A DNA stretch of 64,000 bases from Blastomyces gilchristii SLH14081. Its lineage: Eukaryota > Ascomycota > Eurotiomycetes > Onygenales > Ajellomycetaceae. Where the stretch lies: NCBI RefSeq assembly GCF_000003855.2, contig NW_003101670.1, forward strand, positions 1,223,705 to 1,287,704, given 5' to 3'. Positions 9,375 to 22,329 of the stretch are shown here, in pieces. The first letter of the stretch is position 1. Each line of letters begins with the position of its first letter. Made by a program: the position numbers and the translations under genes. Below the pieces are notes generated by a model that worked only from the letters and a program-made list of their open reading frames with translations, ran no database searches and was not told where the DNA came from.

Positions 9375-12300
9375 TTCTATAAATAATCACTGATAACATG
9401 TCAATCACATCTTCATGTATCATTGAACATGTCTAAATGTCTCTTTGAATCTATGATTAATTTGAGATCTGATAGAATGTCAGATTTGATGAAGAAATAT
9501 GTATCAGTGTGTAGAAAATGAAATCTGAAAGCACTGAAAGTATAACAGAGAATAACAGTCAACTTGATAATATCTATAATAAACAACTATGAGAATAGTT
9601 CTACAGATCTGCTTGTTCACAACATTATCAGAATATTAAATCATGAGAATAATCTATGTAATTCATTCTCTGTAAGTGAGATAACTTATATGAAGTTGAA
9701 AATAATGAAACTTCAACAGGAAATTGAACAGATGAAAACTAGTAAAGTGAGTGAGACTGCTGATACTGATGACACTGTCAGTGTGAATCTGACACAGTTC
9801 TTACAGAAACAAGAAAGAACATCTGCTCTGATAAAGGTTTTAAGAGAATTTCAGAATCAGATTAAGTATATTAGAAAATCAATTACTTTTACAGACTCTG
9901 AGAACTATTCATTATAAAAGAAAGAGATCTTACTGACTGTAAAGTAATCTCACACAGTTAATATCATTGATAAGAAGTAAATCAGTTCTATAAAGAATGT
10001 GAGTAACAATATGCAACAATTTTGAGAAGAATATAATATATAACTGTATAATTATATGTGATTCATAATTACTTCACAGATGAAATCTCATTTTACAGTA
10101 TTAAAGAAATCTGAGCTATCTGTCTTAGACTGACCGTGTGACCGTGTCTGAGACCAGGACTAGATTTTTTGATAGTCTCATTACTAATTTGACTGATTTC
10201 ATTACACAGTTTTAACATTAGATAGTAGTCTCATACTGTTTCAGTGAGACTTACTGTCTACTCTTATCACATTTTTCAAATGAGATCATGATTTTCACTT
10301 CTCAATTTAAATTATTTTTATTGCTTTAAATGACTTTAAATCTTATTTGAGTGTTATCAAAAAGTATTACTTTTTAAAAAATTAAAAATAGTCTAAAAAA
10401 AACCTTAAAATGTTTAAAAATAGTAACTTTATGCTAAGAATGAGACTAAATGAGACCAAATGAGATCACTTTCTCATTTTTTTCAAGTCATGATTTCATT
10501 TTAAGATCTGATATATAGTCACTTTGCATGTTTTTTTAATGACTAGTCTCAGCAGAATTCACATCAAGAAATGTATGAGATCAGATCAAATGAGATCAAA
10601 TGTGAAATTCATGGTCCCGGCGGCCAGTCTAATCTGCCTACACTCTATGAAAGATTATAGAGAAGAATTTCACTGAAAGACCTGTTGTTAGAAGAATGAC
10701 ATTGTATAGAGAAATTATAACTCTGTCTGCTAAGACTAAGAGCTCTGATCAGGTCTTTATTAAATGTTTAATTGCTATACAGACTGAATATATATATCTA
10801 GAATTTAAGACTGAGAACTACATGTTTTTTAACTGTCTGCTCACTGAAGTAAGTGAGATATGAGTATTATTCATTAGAAACTGAATGAATCAGATTGATA
10901 AGAATGATAATCAATCTCTTAAAGCTGATTTCATAAGTCTTTATTAAGATATTCTACTATATCTCTCTGTGATAAGAGAAGTTCTGAAGAATGTGATAAT
11001 AAATACAGCTGATAACATGAGAAACTTGAATAATGAAAAAAGCAACAATGAGAGTATAGACTTCAAATCAGAATATAGAGAGAGTATAATAAGAATCTAC
11101 TATCACTGTGACAGAGTTGATTATATTCAGAATAATTCTTAAAAGAAATATTCTGAGAAACATTTTATTAATTCTCATACTCTGAGAAAAGATAGAGATA
11201 AGAATGATATTAATACTGAAACTGATTCTGTTCATAGTGTTATAAAACAAATGTTCTGTTTAAGAGATAGAATTTATTTAAGCAATAACTTAACAAAAAA
11301 TACTTGAATATTAGACTCTGAATCAGATGCTCATATCACACCTTATAGAGATCTTATTGTGAGAAGAAAGAAGAATGTTAAGTTATCATTGATAATAGCA
11401 GATAGAACTAAAGTCTCTGTTATAATAGTCAGAGACATAAGTATATCAGTTGAAGAATTGAATATGATATTAAATAATGTTTACTATGCTCTGAATTTGA
11501 AAGTTAATCTTATCAGTCTAGACAAGCTTATATAACAAGGCTACATCTTTAAGTAATTAATATATGAAAAAAATCATATTATATTACTTCTGTCTTCTGA
11601 CAGAATGTTCTATTTTACTGTGAGATTAAATGATAGAAATATCTATGAGTTGAAGAAGCTGATCATATACAGAGATCTGATTCATTTCCCTGTCTCTGAT
11701 GATAGTTTCATACCTGCAAACTTCATGTGAACAATAAATAATGATATGATATTAATATTATCTGAGAGAAATGATATAAAGATTGTGAAACATACAATAA
11801 TGAAATGATATCAGAAACTCAGACATCTCAATCTGACAGATATTATCAAAATGACAGCAGATTCATATCTAGAAATGAGAATTCTTGAATAATGAGCTCT
11901 ACTGTTTTAAAAAATCTGTCTGCAAGTCAAGATGACATGTTCAATCTTTCAATCTATGATGAGAGTTATTAAGTCAGTAATGAGATTCTTTATTAATCTG
12001 ATAGAAGAAGGAAAAACACTCTTTGATAAGAAAGACATACTCTCTAGAGAGAGTGTAAGCTACTGATTGAGAATAACTGACAATGCTACATGCTACTGAT
12101 GAGTGATTTTAATGATATTAAAAGAAGAATTAACAGCAAAGCTGATAAATTTTATAACAGATATAGAGATAACTACACAATGAAGAGTTGAGATTCTTCA
12201 TTGAGATGAAGAAAGAGAATTTATAAGTCAGAATCTTAAAATCTATTATCAGGTCAAAGAAATCATATATAAGATAATTACTTCTGATACATCATAATTC

Positions 12301-14560
12301 AATGATCCTGCAGAATACATCAATTATATTATTACTGAAAAGACAAGAAGTCTACTGTTTAATAGTGACTTGAAAAGAGATCTTTGAAGAGAGACAATGT
12401 AAGCTGCAATTATGATGATCAATACATTCTCAATATCAATCAAGATATTCAGATATACTGATGAGTCTTCACTTACATCTTTTAAGGCATGAACTGAGGT
12501 ACAACCCCCGGTTCACTGAATATATAGATAAGGATGTAAGGTCTACAAGAAGAATTTAAAAGTGTCTAGCAAACTCAGAGACAGAACAGATGACAGAGAA
12601 TAACAGCTAGTCAGTTATCAGAGACTACATCAATATCATCTATGAGATTCTGTAAGACAGTGCCTGGAAATCACAAGAGATAGCATTTTTAATGAGGATT
12701 TTAACATAAAATAAACTGAATCTGTCAACATAGTCAAAGAGTCTATTGACATCTCAGAAGAACTTAATATTCTGAATGTTAATAAAGACTGATAACACTG
12801 CTTATTGAGATATCTAGCTAAGAAGAAGCCAGATATTTTGAAGATGATTGTCAATGAGAACCTGAAAAATGTCATTGATTCAGCCTATCTCTTGAATGAT
12901 GATACACAGCTTATCAATGATGAGAACATAGAAGATTCTGTCAATGAAGATAATTCTGTTCTTAGTATTCTTACTGATCGATCAATCACACTTACAGAAG
13001 TTAAAAGAAGCTCAGACTGAGATTATTAATATGAGATTATACAGAGGAAAGTCAAGATATTTAAACAACAGAAGATATACATTATTATTGAGAAAACATC
13101 AGATATGGATATTCTATCAGAGAAATAAGTGTTTGATCAGAAACTGAACAATAAAGAACACACTATTCAGTTTCAAGTCTATTGAGTGATTAGAGAGATT
13201 CTGCAGAAGCAAGATATTTATTATACAAAATTATATACTGCAGTGATATCAGAACTCACATCATATAGTCTATTTACTATATTAACTATCAATGAATGAA
13301 AAGTTAAATTGATTGATTATGTATCAGTATTCTTGAATGAAACCCTCTTATCAAATGAGATTATCTATATACAACTATCAATAGGTGTGAGACATAATAG
13401 AGATAATTTAGTAAGACTACTTTGACAAAGCTTATATGAAATGAAATAAGTGATAAGAGTATGATACTTTCTTGCAACAGAATATCTTATCATATTGAGA
13501 TTCAAGATATCACATTATGATGACAGTTTTCTATATCACTCTATTTAAAAGACATATTTAACACTATATGTTGATGACTGCTGAGTAACAGGCTCTCAAA
13601 AGCAGTAACTGAATTGAATATTGAAGGAGATAGCTAAGTGATTTGAGACAAAGAGTGTTGATAAGAATAAGTCATATCTAAGAATGAAAGTCAACTGCCT
13701 GAAAAATGAGAATATAACAGTGACACAGAGCTGCTACATAGAAGGAGATTCTTAAGAATTTTGAACTGAATAAGATGAACTCAGTCAGTATATCAATGAT
13801 CACTGAAATATGCATTGAATTCTCATCTGATAAGAGCAGTGATCTAGATGATGATTTTACAGCTACACAGTATTAATAAGAATTAGAATTCTTACAATAT
13901 CTGATGTTAAGCAGCAGATCAGACCTGACATTCACAGTTAACTATCTTTCAAGATACAACTCATAATTACATAAGAAATGTTGATCAGCATTGAAACATA
14001 TTCTATAATATATCAAGAAGACTAAGAACTATGATATTTTATATAAGAAAGAGAGTGACAACTTGAGTCCTGTTATATATTATAATTTAAATTGAGCAGG
14101 GGCAGATTCTCAATACAGATTAACTACAGACTGTATCATATTCATAAATGAATTATCAATATTGTGGTGATTGCAGAGACAAATATCTATTATTAAATCA
14201 ATCACAGAGACTGAATATATTACAGCTAGTGAAGCAGCTTGTGAGATTATCTGACTGAGTGATATATTATATAATACTGAATTAGTGAATGAAAAAGCAA
14301 AGATCTGTTTAAGACTATAAGTTAATAATAAGAGTGCAATTGATCTAGTAAAAGAAGAATCTCTAACACATTGATCATATCATATTGAGATAAGGTATTA
14401 TATTCTTCAAGATCTGTTTGAAAAAGAATATATTATAATGAAACACATTGATTCTACAGTCAATATAGCTGATGACCTTATCAAGCCATTGACAAGATCA
14501 GTATTTGAGGAATTTGTTGAGAAGATCAGCTTGAAGAAGATTAAGAGAGACTAGAGTAAT
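9375..14560 (+). pseudogene. Degraded copia gag-pol polyprotein
   Basis: Recognisable remnants on the + strand: a gag segment with a coiled-coil-like stretch (9564-9917, LKIMKLQQEIEQMK); a protease active-site remnant, ILDSESDAHIT, around 11308-11340 (family form DSGA); the integrase zinc-region remnant RHLNLTD near 11818-11840; the integrase core remnant ITDNATCY near 12070-12095; an RT block LNETLLSNEIIYIQLSIG near 13333-13390; the RT catalytic box YVDD intact at 13567-13578; and the RNase H block TETEYITASEAACEI near 14203-14248. Frames are interrupted mainly by TGA, as expected from TGG and CGA codons hit by transitions. A hAT-like MITE interrupts gag at 10126. Confidence 0.88.
10126..10631. 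mobile_element. hAT-like non-autonomous element (MITE), copy 1
   Basis: 506 bp with termini TAGACTGACCG...CGGCCAGTCTA. Flanking 8-bp duplications are ATCTGTCT (10118-10125) and ATCTGCCT (10632-10639), identical apart from one C/T transition in a CC context. Eight-bp duplications and a TAG start point to the hAT superfamily. It has no coding capacity. A second copy of exactly equal length lies at 50131-50636. The outer ~25 bp keep CpG; the interior has essentially none. Confidence 0.87.
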
Positions 14561-14753
14561 AATGATACATTGTATTATTAAATACTTTATATGTATATTA
14601 ATTTCTACAGTTATCACTGTACAGACACTTTTTCTAATAGAGAAATCAGAGTCTGATTGATGTAATTAATTATTATTATATTTTTGAAAGAATTGAGATA
14701 AAATGAGTGAAATGATGACAGTGTAATTAGTGAGATGTTATAGTAAGAAAGAG

Positions 14754-14854
14754 TGTTGATGATTACTATATCTACTCTAATCACGTGCCACTCAACTTAT
14801 ATATAGGTTCATCTTAGATAGATTACATATAGATAACAATGTTATTCTTCAACA
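14754..14854 (+). repeat. 3' LTR of the copia element
   Basis: 101 bp, TGTTGATG...TTCTTCAACA, followed by the CACTA duplication. A purine run (gtaagaaagag, 14743-14753) just before it fits a decayed polypurine tract. Confidence 0.9.
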
Positions 14855-14876
14855 CACTATATTAAGCTCTTTGTAG
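14855..14876. other. Sliver of pre-insertion DNA between copia and A2
   Basis: 22 bp: the right CACTA duplication, then 17 bp ending GTAG, the left target duplication of A2. The same pre-insertion locus resumes at 39693 (GTAG...). Confidence 0.8.
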
Positions 14877-15043
14877 TGTGATTCAAAGGTTGCTTGAGTC
14901 AGCGTATAATTACAGGCGTACGCCGGCTTCTTATATACTGTACACTAAATTAATTGATGGCCGCTATAATCTCTTTACATTCATAAGCAAGTTCAGAAGC
15001 AGCTGTATTATTATTCAGCAGTTGTACATTCTTCTAAATCACA
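14877..15043 (-). repeat. 3' LTR of A2
   Basis: 167 bp, minus orientation, TGTGATTC...AATCACA as read on the + strand. In element orientation the part after the TATA box keeps four CpGs; the U3 part keeps one. Confidence 0.92.
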
Positions 15044-16261
15044 TTCTCTCTCATCAGATTCAGTCACACTCATATAATTATAATGTACATTCTAGCTTTA
15101 TATGAATTAGCATGTTACTAGTGTTCTTGATTATGTGACCTATTTCTGATTCAGCTAGTATTCTGTATATATTCTTACAAAGAAACTTTCACTATATTAT
15201 ATCACTTATTCACTAACTTTTCTCATTCTTCAATTATCTTCTTCATCATTGTCATCATTAAATATTATTATCTTATTCAAGATTTCTGTCTCTTCTGTTT
15301 AATATCTTCTATCTATTGTTTATCTATTACATTGTATACATTTCTGGCAATGATCTCTCATTCTCATAACAAGTATTCTTGTAGTGCTTATATCAGACAG
15401 TTTATTAACAGTAAGTGTAATATGTTATGAAATATAATCAGAACTTGTTTATCTTCTAACAATTATCAGAATGTACTATCATGAATAACATATCTTCTTC
15501 ATCTTCTTATACATCTCTGATTCTCTTTTCTTCAGTGAGCATCTGATCATGTTTTCTGATTATATTTTCTAATTGTTTTACATGACTGCAGATACTGATA
15601 TATTTGTTTTAATTTATATAGAATCTTCACATATTGACAGATCTGTATTCACTCATAATCATGATCTCAATGTTAAATTGTTGATTGAGAACTTGAGAGA
15701 TGTGATAATAAAGAAATTACTCATGTTATATATGACTGAGTCTTCTATATTTCTTTCTGTTTTCTCTGTTTCTTTCTCTGCTGCTCTCTCTCAATCTTCT
15801 ATATCTGTCTCTGTATCTGATTCTCCTGCTTCTGCTATCTCTGTTTCTGTGATTCTCACNNNNNNNNNNNNNNNNNNNNNNNNNNNNNNNNNNNNNNNNN
15901 NNNNNNNNNNNNNNNNNNNNNNNNNNNNNNNNNNNNNNNNNNNNNNNNNNNNNNNNNNNTCTACTCTCTCTGCTCTATATCTCTGCTTTATATCAGCTCT
16001 TTTCATTTCAAGAAGATATGTATAGACTTAATGAATACATTTCTCAGTATATACACTCTCACTCTTCTTACTGACTTCTAAAATAATATATTATATGAAG
16101 ACTGTATATAATATAATCATCTAAAGCTCAGTCACAGATATTAATTACTACATTTATTTTAAATATTTGTAATAAGATAATTATTTATTTATATTAGAGA
16201 ATCACTTCTCTTCTTAACAGTATTGAGATTATAAGTCTTTTTCTTTTTCATCTTTTCTTTC
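15044..16261 (+). pseudogene. Antisense frame of A2, first part (opposite to gag-pol)
   Basis: This strand is antisense to A2 gag-pol. It carries the upstream half of the antisense frame found in all family A copies. A hydrophobic Phe/Cys-rich segment (about 15.2-15.4 kb) is followed by an open stretch at 15573-16025 whose start TADTDIFVLIYIESSHIDRS closely matches A1 (minus, 23581-23778) and A3 (minus, 35227-35679). The assembly gap interrupts it, and A1 interrupts it again at 16262. It continues at 24491. Function unknown; see the A1 antisense entry. Confidence 0.5.
15860..15959. other. Assembly gap (100 N)
   Basis: Exactly 100 Ns, the conventional placeholder for a scaffold join of unknown size. 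Sister copies A1 and A3 cover the region, so the missing sequence is probably short and within A2. Confidence 0.95.
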
Positions 16262-16436
16262 TGTGATTCGGAAGAACGTACGACCGTCGGATAATAACGC
16301 GGCCGCTTCCGAACTAGCTTACAAGTGTAAAGGGGGCCATAGCGGCCACTAATTAATTTAGTGTACGATATTCAATATATAAGAAGCCGGCGTACGCCTG
16401 TAATCATACACTGGCTTAAGCAACCTTTGAATCATA
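16262..16436 (+). repeat. 5' LTR of A1
   Basis: 175 bp, TGTGATTCGG...GAATCATA, TATA box (TATATAA) at 16376-16382. Eleven CpGs survive before and three after the TATA box. It includes GCGGCCGC (near 16299) and the palindrome GGCGTACGCC just after the TATA box. Confidence 0.94.
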
Positions 16437-16839
16437 TCTGATAGCATGTCTAAAAACCAGTGAGAAGCACAGGCTCCTCCAGAGTGTGATAATTCCATCT
16501 ATGAAGTGATTCATAGTTATCATGCCAGTATGGTTCTAGAATGTCTCAAAAGATAGCATACAAAGAGTGATAAGTGAAAGAGCATTCAATTGATGCTGCT
16601 TCACTTGTTAGAGAAAAACTTCACACTCAGATGAATGCCACATATGAGATATGAATGAATGAGATGTGAGAAAGAAAATGAGAGTGATAAACCAGATTCA
16701 AAGAAGTCTGCTCTCTACTCAAAAGAAGAATAAAAAGAAGAAAATGATTATCACTGAAGTTATACAATGACAATAGAAATCATATAACAATATAACAATA
16801 TAACAATAGATATTATATAATCAATAAGAAATCACTGAA

Positions 16840-19800
16840 ATGAATATCTTCTCTAGCTAATATAAACAACATTCTTCTCTGCTATCTGAATCAGAAGATA
16901 TGCAGAATCTCTCAGAGAGTTTACTTAAAGCAGTAAGAAAAACAGCTGAAATCACTGAACTGAAATTAAAGCTCTGTACATATACAAGAATTCTAAACAA
17001 GATTAAGGCCTTGTGTACACAGTGGCAGGCTGAGATGAAAACTAAACAACAATTAGCATTCACTGTGAATTAAGTATTCACTATGAAGAGCTTCACTGAC
17101 ACAATCATCATCATTAATAAGAATAGAGAAAATCAGATCTTAGATCTGCAGTGAGAGATTGAACATTTATACAGATAAATAACTACACTGAATCTGAAGA
17201 TCTTATCACAATTATTCACAATCTCTTCAGAAGTGTACATATTATCAGAGATCACTGTGCAGAATGAGAATTAAAGTATGAAATATATCAAGCTGAGAGA
17301 TCTGCTGAAGCTATCAAGCTTCAATGATAACTGAAAAAATGATGCTGCAATTAGCTGGCTAAGTCAGATGTAATTATATTATCAAATCAAACATGAACTC
17401 ACAGACAGACAGTTAACAGAATTTTAATAAGTCTTAAAATCTACTGTGTTTCTACACAGAAAAGCAAAGTCATTATAAATGACTGATAAAAAGATAAATC
17501 TCACAGATCTGAAGTGATATTCATTCTCATGAATATGAAATGAGTTTTTCAAATGAATCTTGTATAACTTTGAGAAAGTGAATGTATAAGACAAGTATTA
17601 CAAACACTTCACTGAGTGTAAATAAGTGAGTGATCTTACATTGTACTTCACACACTTCAGCTTATACTATCTTATATTGAATGAAGAGCTTTCAACATCT
17701 TTCTATTTACAGATCTTCATTTGTGATCTTACATCTGAGTTGAGAGTGAAATGAAAATTCTTAACCTTATAATCAGGTATAATGAAAGAAGCATACAACA
17801 TTCTCATTATATGAGAATAAGTGAGTCAATTGTAACAGAAAATACTGCATTGAGTATATCTCAGTGAAGAACAGATAATCAGACTTCTATAATACAAGCT
17901 ACACATCTGAATATAATGAATCTAGATCTGAATGTTATTGCTAAAGTGCTGAATCTCTTAAAAAAGAAATCCTCTGAGTGAAAACCTTAGTATTATAAGT
18001 ATTGAGCTTGCTTCAACTGTGAATATCAAAATCATGATGTAAAAGATTGCACTCAGCATGTGCAGTCAAGAGAAGCAAGAGAGTCAAAAAACTAGCAGAA
18101 TCAGTGAGCTTGAAGACACTCACTGATATTCTATGAAAAGTCTTCAAAGTGAAAGAGATGTCTGTGTTAGATGACTCTCTGAATTCTATGAATACAAAGA
18201 AGAAGCAGGCTTCTGAATGAGATGCAGATGAGAATGATAAAGTGAATACTTATCTCAATATCTTGAGACTTGAAATGTTAATGTATAAGAGACACTTGAG
18301 TAAGAATTGAGAGATGGCTGTAAAAGTATTAGCAGATACAGAAGCTTCTATATAATATATTAATGATTATATAATCTGAAGATTGAAAGAAGTTCACTGA
18401 GTGAAGAATCTCTGACATATAAGATTATCTGATAATTAATATTTGATATTATCTGTAAGAGTAAGAGTTCCCTTGCACTTTGAAGAATGATCTTGCTATA
18501 TTTGAGTGTGAGAGCTGCAGAACATGAAATACAATCTTATTCTCAGACTTGATTGATTTCAAAGATTCAATCTGCAAATTCAATGATATACATGTCATAT
18601 GCAGTTGATTAATGGGAAGAAAACAGTTCATACAATTCTATTAACTGATATGAGAAGGACATTTCATATCTCTGATATAGAAGAGTTAAATCTGCTTATG
18701 CATTAACAAGTAAAGAGAACAATTCACAAGATCTTATCTGAAAGCATTCTGTATATTATACAGAATCTGAAAGTGGAGAAAACTAAGATAAAAGATATAC
18801 AGAAGAACAAGTATATGAAGAAGCTTCTGAAGAAGCATAGAAAGGTCTTCTGAACAGATCTTTTACTGAAATTGCTGCTGAAATGAGAATTTGTACATGA
18901 GATTGACATGGGGAATGCAAAACCAGTCAATCAGAATACATACTCTCTGTCACAAACACATCTTGAAGAACAGAAGTGTCAGATCACAGATCTTCTAGAA
19001 TGTGATCTTATACAACTCTTATCAAGCATGTGAGGCTTTTCAGTTCTATTCATGAAAAAGATGAATGAGAAGTGATGAATGTGTATCAATTATCAAGCAC
19101 TTAACAAGCTTACAATCAAGAATGAATATTCACTGTCATAGATTCAATAACAGTTGAATACAGTTGAAAACATCTGATATCTATCAAAGATCAATCTTCT
19201 CTCAGAATACTAGCAGATCTGTGTAGATGAACTGTCAGTTCTGTGAACCATGTTTAATACATAATAAAGAAAGTTTGAATTTCTGGCAATGTCATTCAGT
19301 CTGATAAATGTGCCTGTCATCTTTCAAATAATGATGAATACAATTCTTCATAAACAGAATGAAATCTCATGTCTCATATATCTCAATGATATTCTAGTCT
19401 TTTCAAACTCATATAATGAATATCTGAAGTATCTTGATAAAGTGCTTACAACTCTGACAGAGTATAAGCTCTATATCAAATTAACTAAGTGTGTGTTTGA
19501 AATGAAAGAGTTGAAGTTCATAGAACATGTAGTAAGTAGTGACTGTATACATCTCATTCTGAAGAAATTGAATGTTATAGTGAATTGACTGCAGCTGAGA
19601 AATGTACATCATATATAACAGTTTCTTAAGTTGATCTCATATTACTGCAGATTTATCAAGAATTTCACATAAATATCTGCATCACTCTCAGATCTCTTAA
19701 GAGAAATGAATGCAAATCTGTGAAAGAAGAAGTTTCATTCAATTATCTGAAATACTGCATGTGAAGAGACTTTTCTCACACTGAGAAAATATGTAATAAT

Positions 19801-21400
19801 ATTCTCAGTGCTTATTCAATCAGATTGTAATAAACCTTTCTACATTGAGATGAATGCATCTGAATGAGCTATCAGAGACACTCTTCTACAGATGAGTAAG
19901 AACAGCAAGCTGCATCTGATGATGTACAATGATAGGAAACTATCAGGTGCTGAGCTTAATTATTCAGTGTATGAAAAGGAATTGCTAGTAATCAAGCACA
20001 TGCTGATGTTATGAGATAGATATATTGATAACAGACATACAACAACAGTGATTATGAATCATGAAAGTCTCATCTATCTACAATCAATGATAAAACCTTT
20101 CAAACACTTAGTATGTTGAATCTCAGAGTTTCAAGTGTATAATCTTCATATCAAATACTGAAAGAAATTGAATGCTGTGATACCTGATACAATCAGTCAC
20201 AGATCTGATTTCATGAGTGAGAGACCTGTAAACCAGGTATAAGAAACATTTGTATTAAATGTACTGAGAGAATGCAAGGAATCAGAATGAGTAAACATCA
20301 TGATCTCTTGCTTAAAGAATGATAAGATGTTGAATGACAAGTGTCTTATAAGAGTAATAGAAGAGATGCTTCTGAACTTCAAGCTGAGGAAATTGAAAAA
20401 TGACATTGTGCTTTACTACAATCTAGAATACATAGAAGCTCTCTATCTAGAATCTTTATTTAAATATGACTTCATGACTCACATGCACAAGAAATTCAGC
20501 CACTTAGAAAGCTCTGAACTCATGAGTGTACTTGAATCAAGAGTATACTGGTCAAGCATAGCTGAGAACATTCAGATATATGCTCATAAGTGCCTGAATT
20601 GTCAGGTTGTGAAAGAATCTAAGAAAGGATTAGAACATGAGAAAGTGCAACATTAGATGAAGTGTATAATACAACTGTTTAAACAATGAGAGATGAATCT
20701 CATAGACATATTATCATGAATGTCAAATGAAAATCAATGAATAATCACTGCTATTAATTATACTACTGACTGGTCAGTTGTGAAAGCAGTTTCAGAGATG
20801 ATAGAGAAGATGATGATGAAGTTTCTACATGATGAGATCTATATCAACTATGAAATACTGCATGAGATTCTAACTGATAACAGTGTGAATCTTGTAGAAG
20901 AAGTAGTGAGGCATTTCATAAGCTAGTTATAGACAAGATATTGTAGAACAATGTCATATCATCTACAGATAAATGAGAAGATGAAACACTTGAATAAAAT
21001 CTTGAGTAATATGCTGATGAAATATCTAGTGAACAAGTCTATGAGATTATGAAATGAATATCTCAGTCAGGTGCTATTAGTCACATGAATTTGACAGCAT
21101 GCAGTCTTCAAGTATTTATCATTCTATCTATTGTATGAATTGCATCCGCACATCTCAGAGAATGCTTCAGAAAAGATGAAGAAGAAAACAGCAGTTACAG
21201 ACACAGTAGTAGCAGTTGTGAACACAACAGTCATAGATGCAGAATCAAGATTGAAAGAGATCAGTCATATACATATAAAAGCTAATAAGTTACTTCTGAA
21301 CTGAGTAATTCAATTGAAAAGAATATGAGACTCACTAGTTAAGAAATCAAGTCTCAAGATAAGAATGTGAGTTCTCATATACAATAAAAGCTCTGAGAAG
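16840..21400 (+). pseudogene. Degraded gag-pol of A1
   Basis: Remnants in order: gag (from about 16840, NIFSS); an intact CCHC zinc knuckle, C-x2-C-x4-H-x4-C, at 18009-18050 (CFNCEYQNHDVKDC); a protease active site decayed from DTGAS to DTEAS at 18335-18349; the RT region with open block 19289-19588, in which the catalytic YLDD has become YLND (19378-19389) followed by ILVFS; the integrase HHCC zinc region in 20300-20656 (HKKFSHLESS...CLNCQVVK); and an integrase core remnant ILTDNSVNLVEE near 20868-20900. In-frame TGA, TAA and TAG codons are frequent. Family assignment rests on the RT (YLDDILVFS-type with EYKLYIKLTKCVFEMKELKF) and on domain order. Confidence 0.9.
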
Positions 21401-22329
21401 TTTCAACCTAGATGATTTAAGCTATATAAAATACTCAAATCACATTCTCTGAGAATATACACATTGAAAGAATCAGAGAAATAGATCTTATATAACTTAA
21501 TAAATGATTCATAACTTATGAAAGCAAAGATGTAAGACCTGAGTAAATTATAATTATTCACAGCACTATCATCAGTATTGAAAAAGAAGAAGCTTATAAT
21601 TAAAAAGTCTCACAAGATAAGAGAAATCATAGACACTTATAAATCAGATAATCTCACTTATTCTGATCTTTTCATGATTATAAGAAAAGAATGAGAAGTA
21701 ATGAAGAAATCAGACAAACATCACACTTTAATAAGTGATAAGACTGTAGCTGGTTATATAATAACACACTGCAGACAGCAGGTATAATACAGTAAAGAGC
21801 AGTCTCAAAGCAGCAGACTTGTATATGAGTCAGATCACAGAAGAAAAAGAAATTCAGAGTTGAATTTAACTGTTTATATCAGTTCAATCACAGAGATCAC
21901 TAAGAATGAACTATCTAAAACATTTACAGACACATGAGATCAAGTTATCTCAATCTCTGAGAACACTCAGAGATCAGGTGAGATTAGTTTCAATGAGCTG
22001 TTTACTATAGTAGTCTGAGCAGGCAAAGAGAGACAGTATAATGTGTAAGACAGAATTATAAAAGATGAAAGCTGCTGAACCTAGTCACTGAACACTGTAC
22101 TATATAGAGATTGTGTAAGAGTAGTGACTAGCAGATAAAGAAAAAGCATAAGAAAAGAGATAATGAATTGATCATTAACTGTAAGAATCAGCTGTAAAAG
22201 ACAAATATTATCATATATATCTCATTCATTTTTATACATCACACATTTAATCTATTTTCAACACCATGTCATCTGAAAAACATTAAAAACAAAGAAAATC
22301 TCAAAACTTGAGATCTGTAAGAAATTTGA

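Larger units (their letters stand above)
8971..14854 (+). mobile_element. Ty1/copia LTR retrotransposon, full length, degraded
   Basis: Both ends are defined by 101-bp LTRs (TGTTG...CAACA) and a perfect 5-bp duplication CACTA (8966-8970 and 14855-14859). Subtracting two nested MITEs and their duplications leaves about 5.1 kb, a usual copia size. Domain order on the + strand is gag, protease, integrase, reverse transcriptase, RNase H, which is diagnostic of Ty1/copia. After the 5' LTR, GGTTATGAAGCCC (9362-9374) resembles the complement of the initiator-tRNA-Met anticodon arm, the primer type used by copia itself. The interior is riddled with TGA/TAA/TAG codons caused by transitions; the element cannot be active. 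Confidence 0.93.

Noticed and set aside
16299..16306. GCGGCCGC sites in family A LTRs as cloning or vector remnants
   Set aside because: The site lies at the same LTR position in several copies, in decayed as well as intact form, so it belongs to the element.
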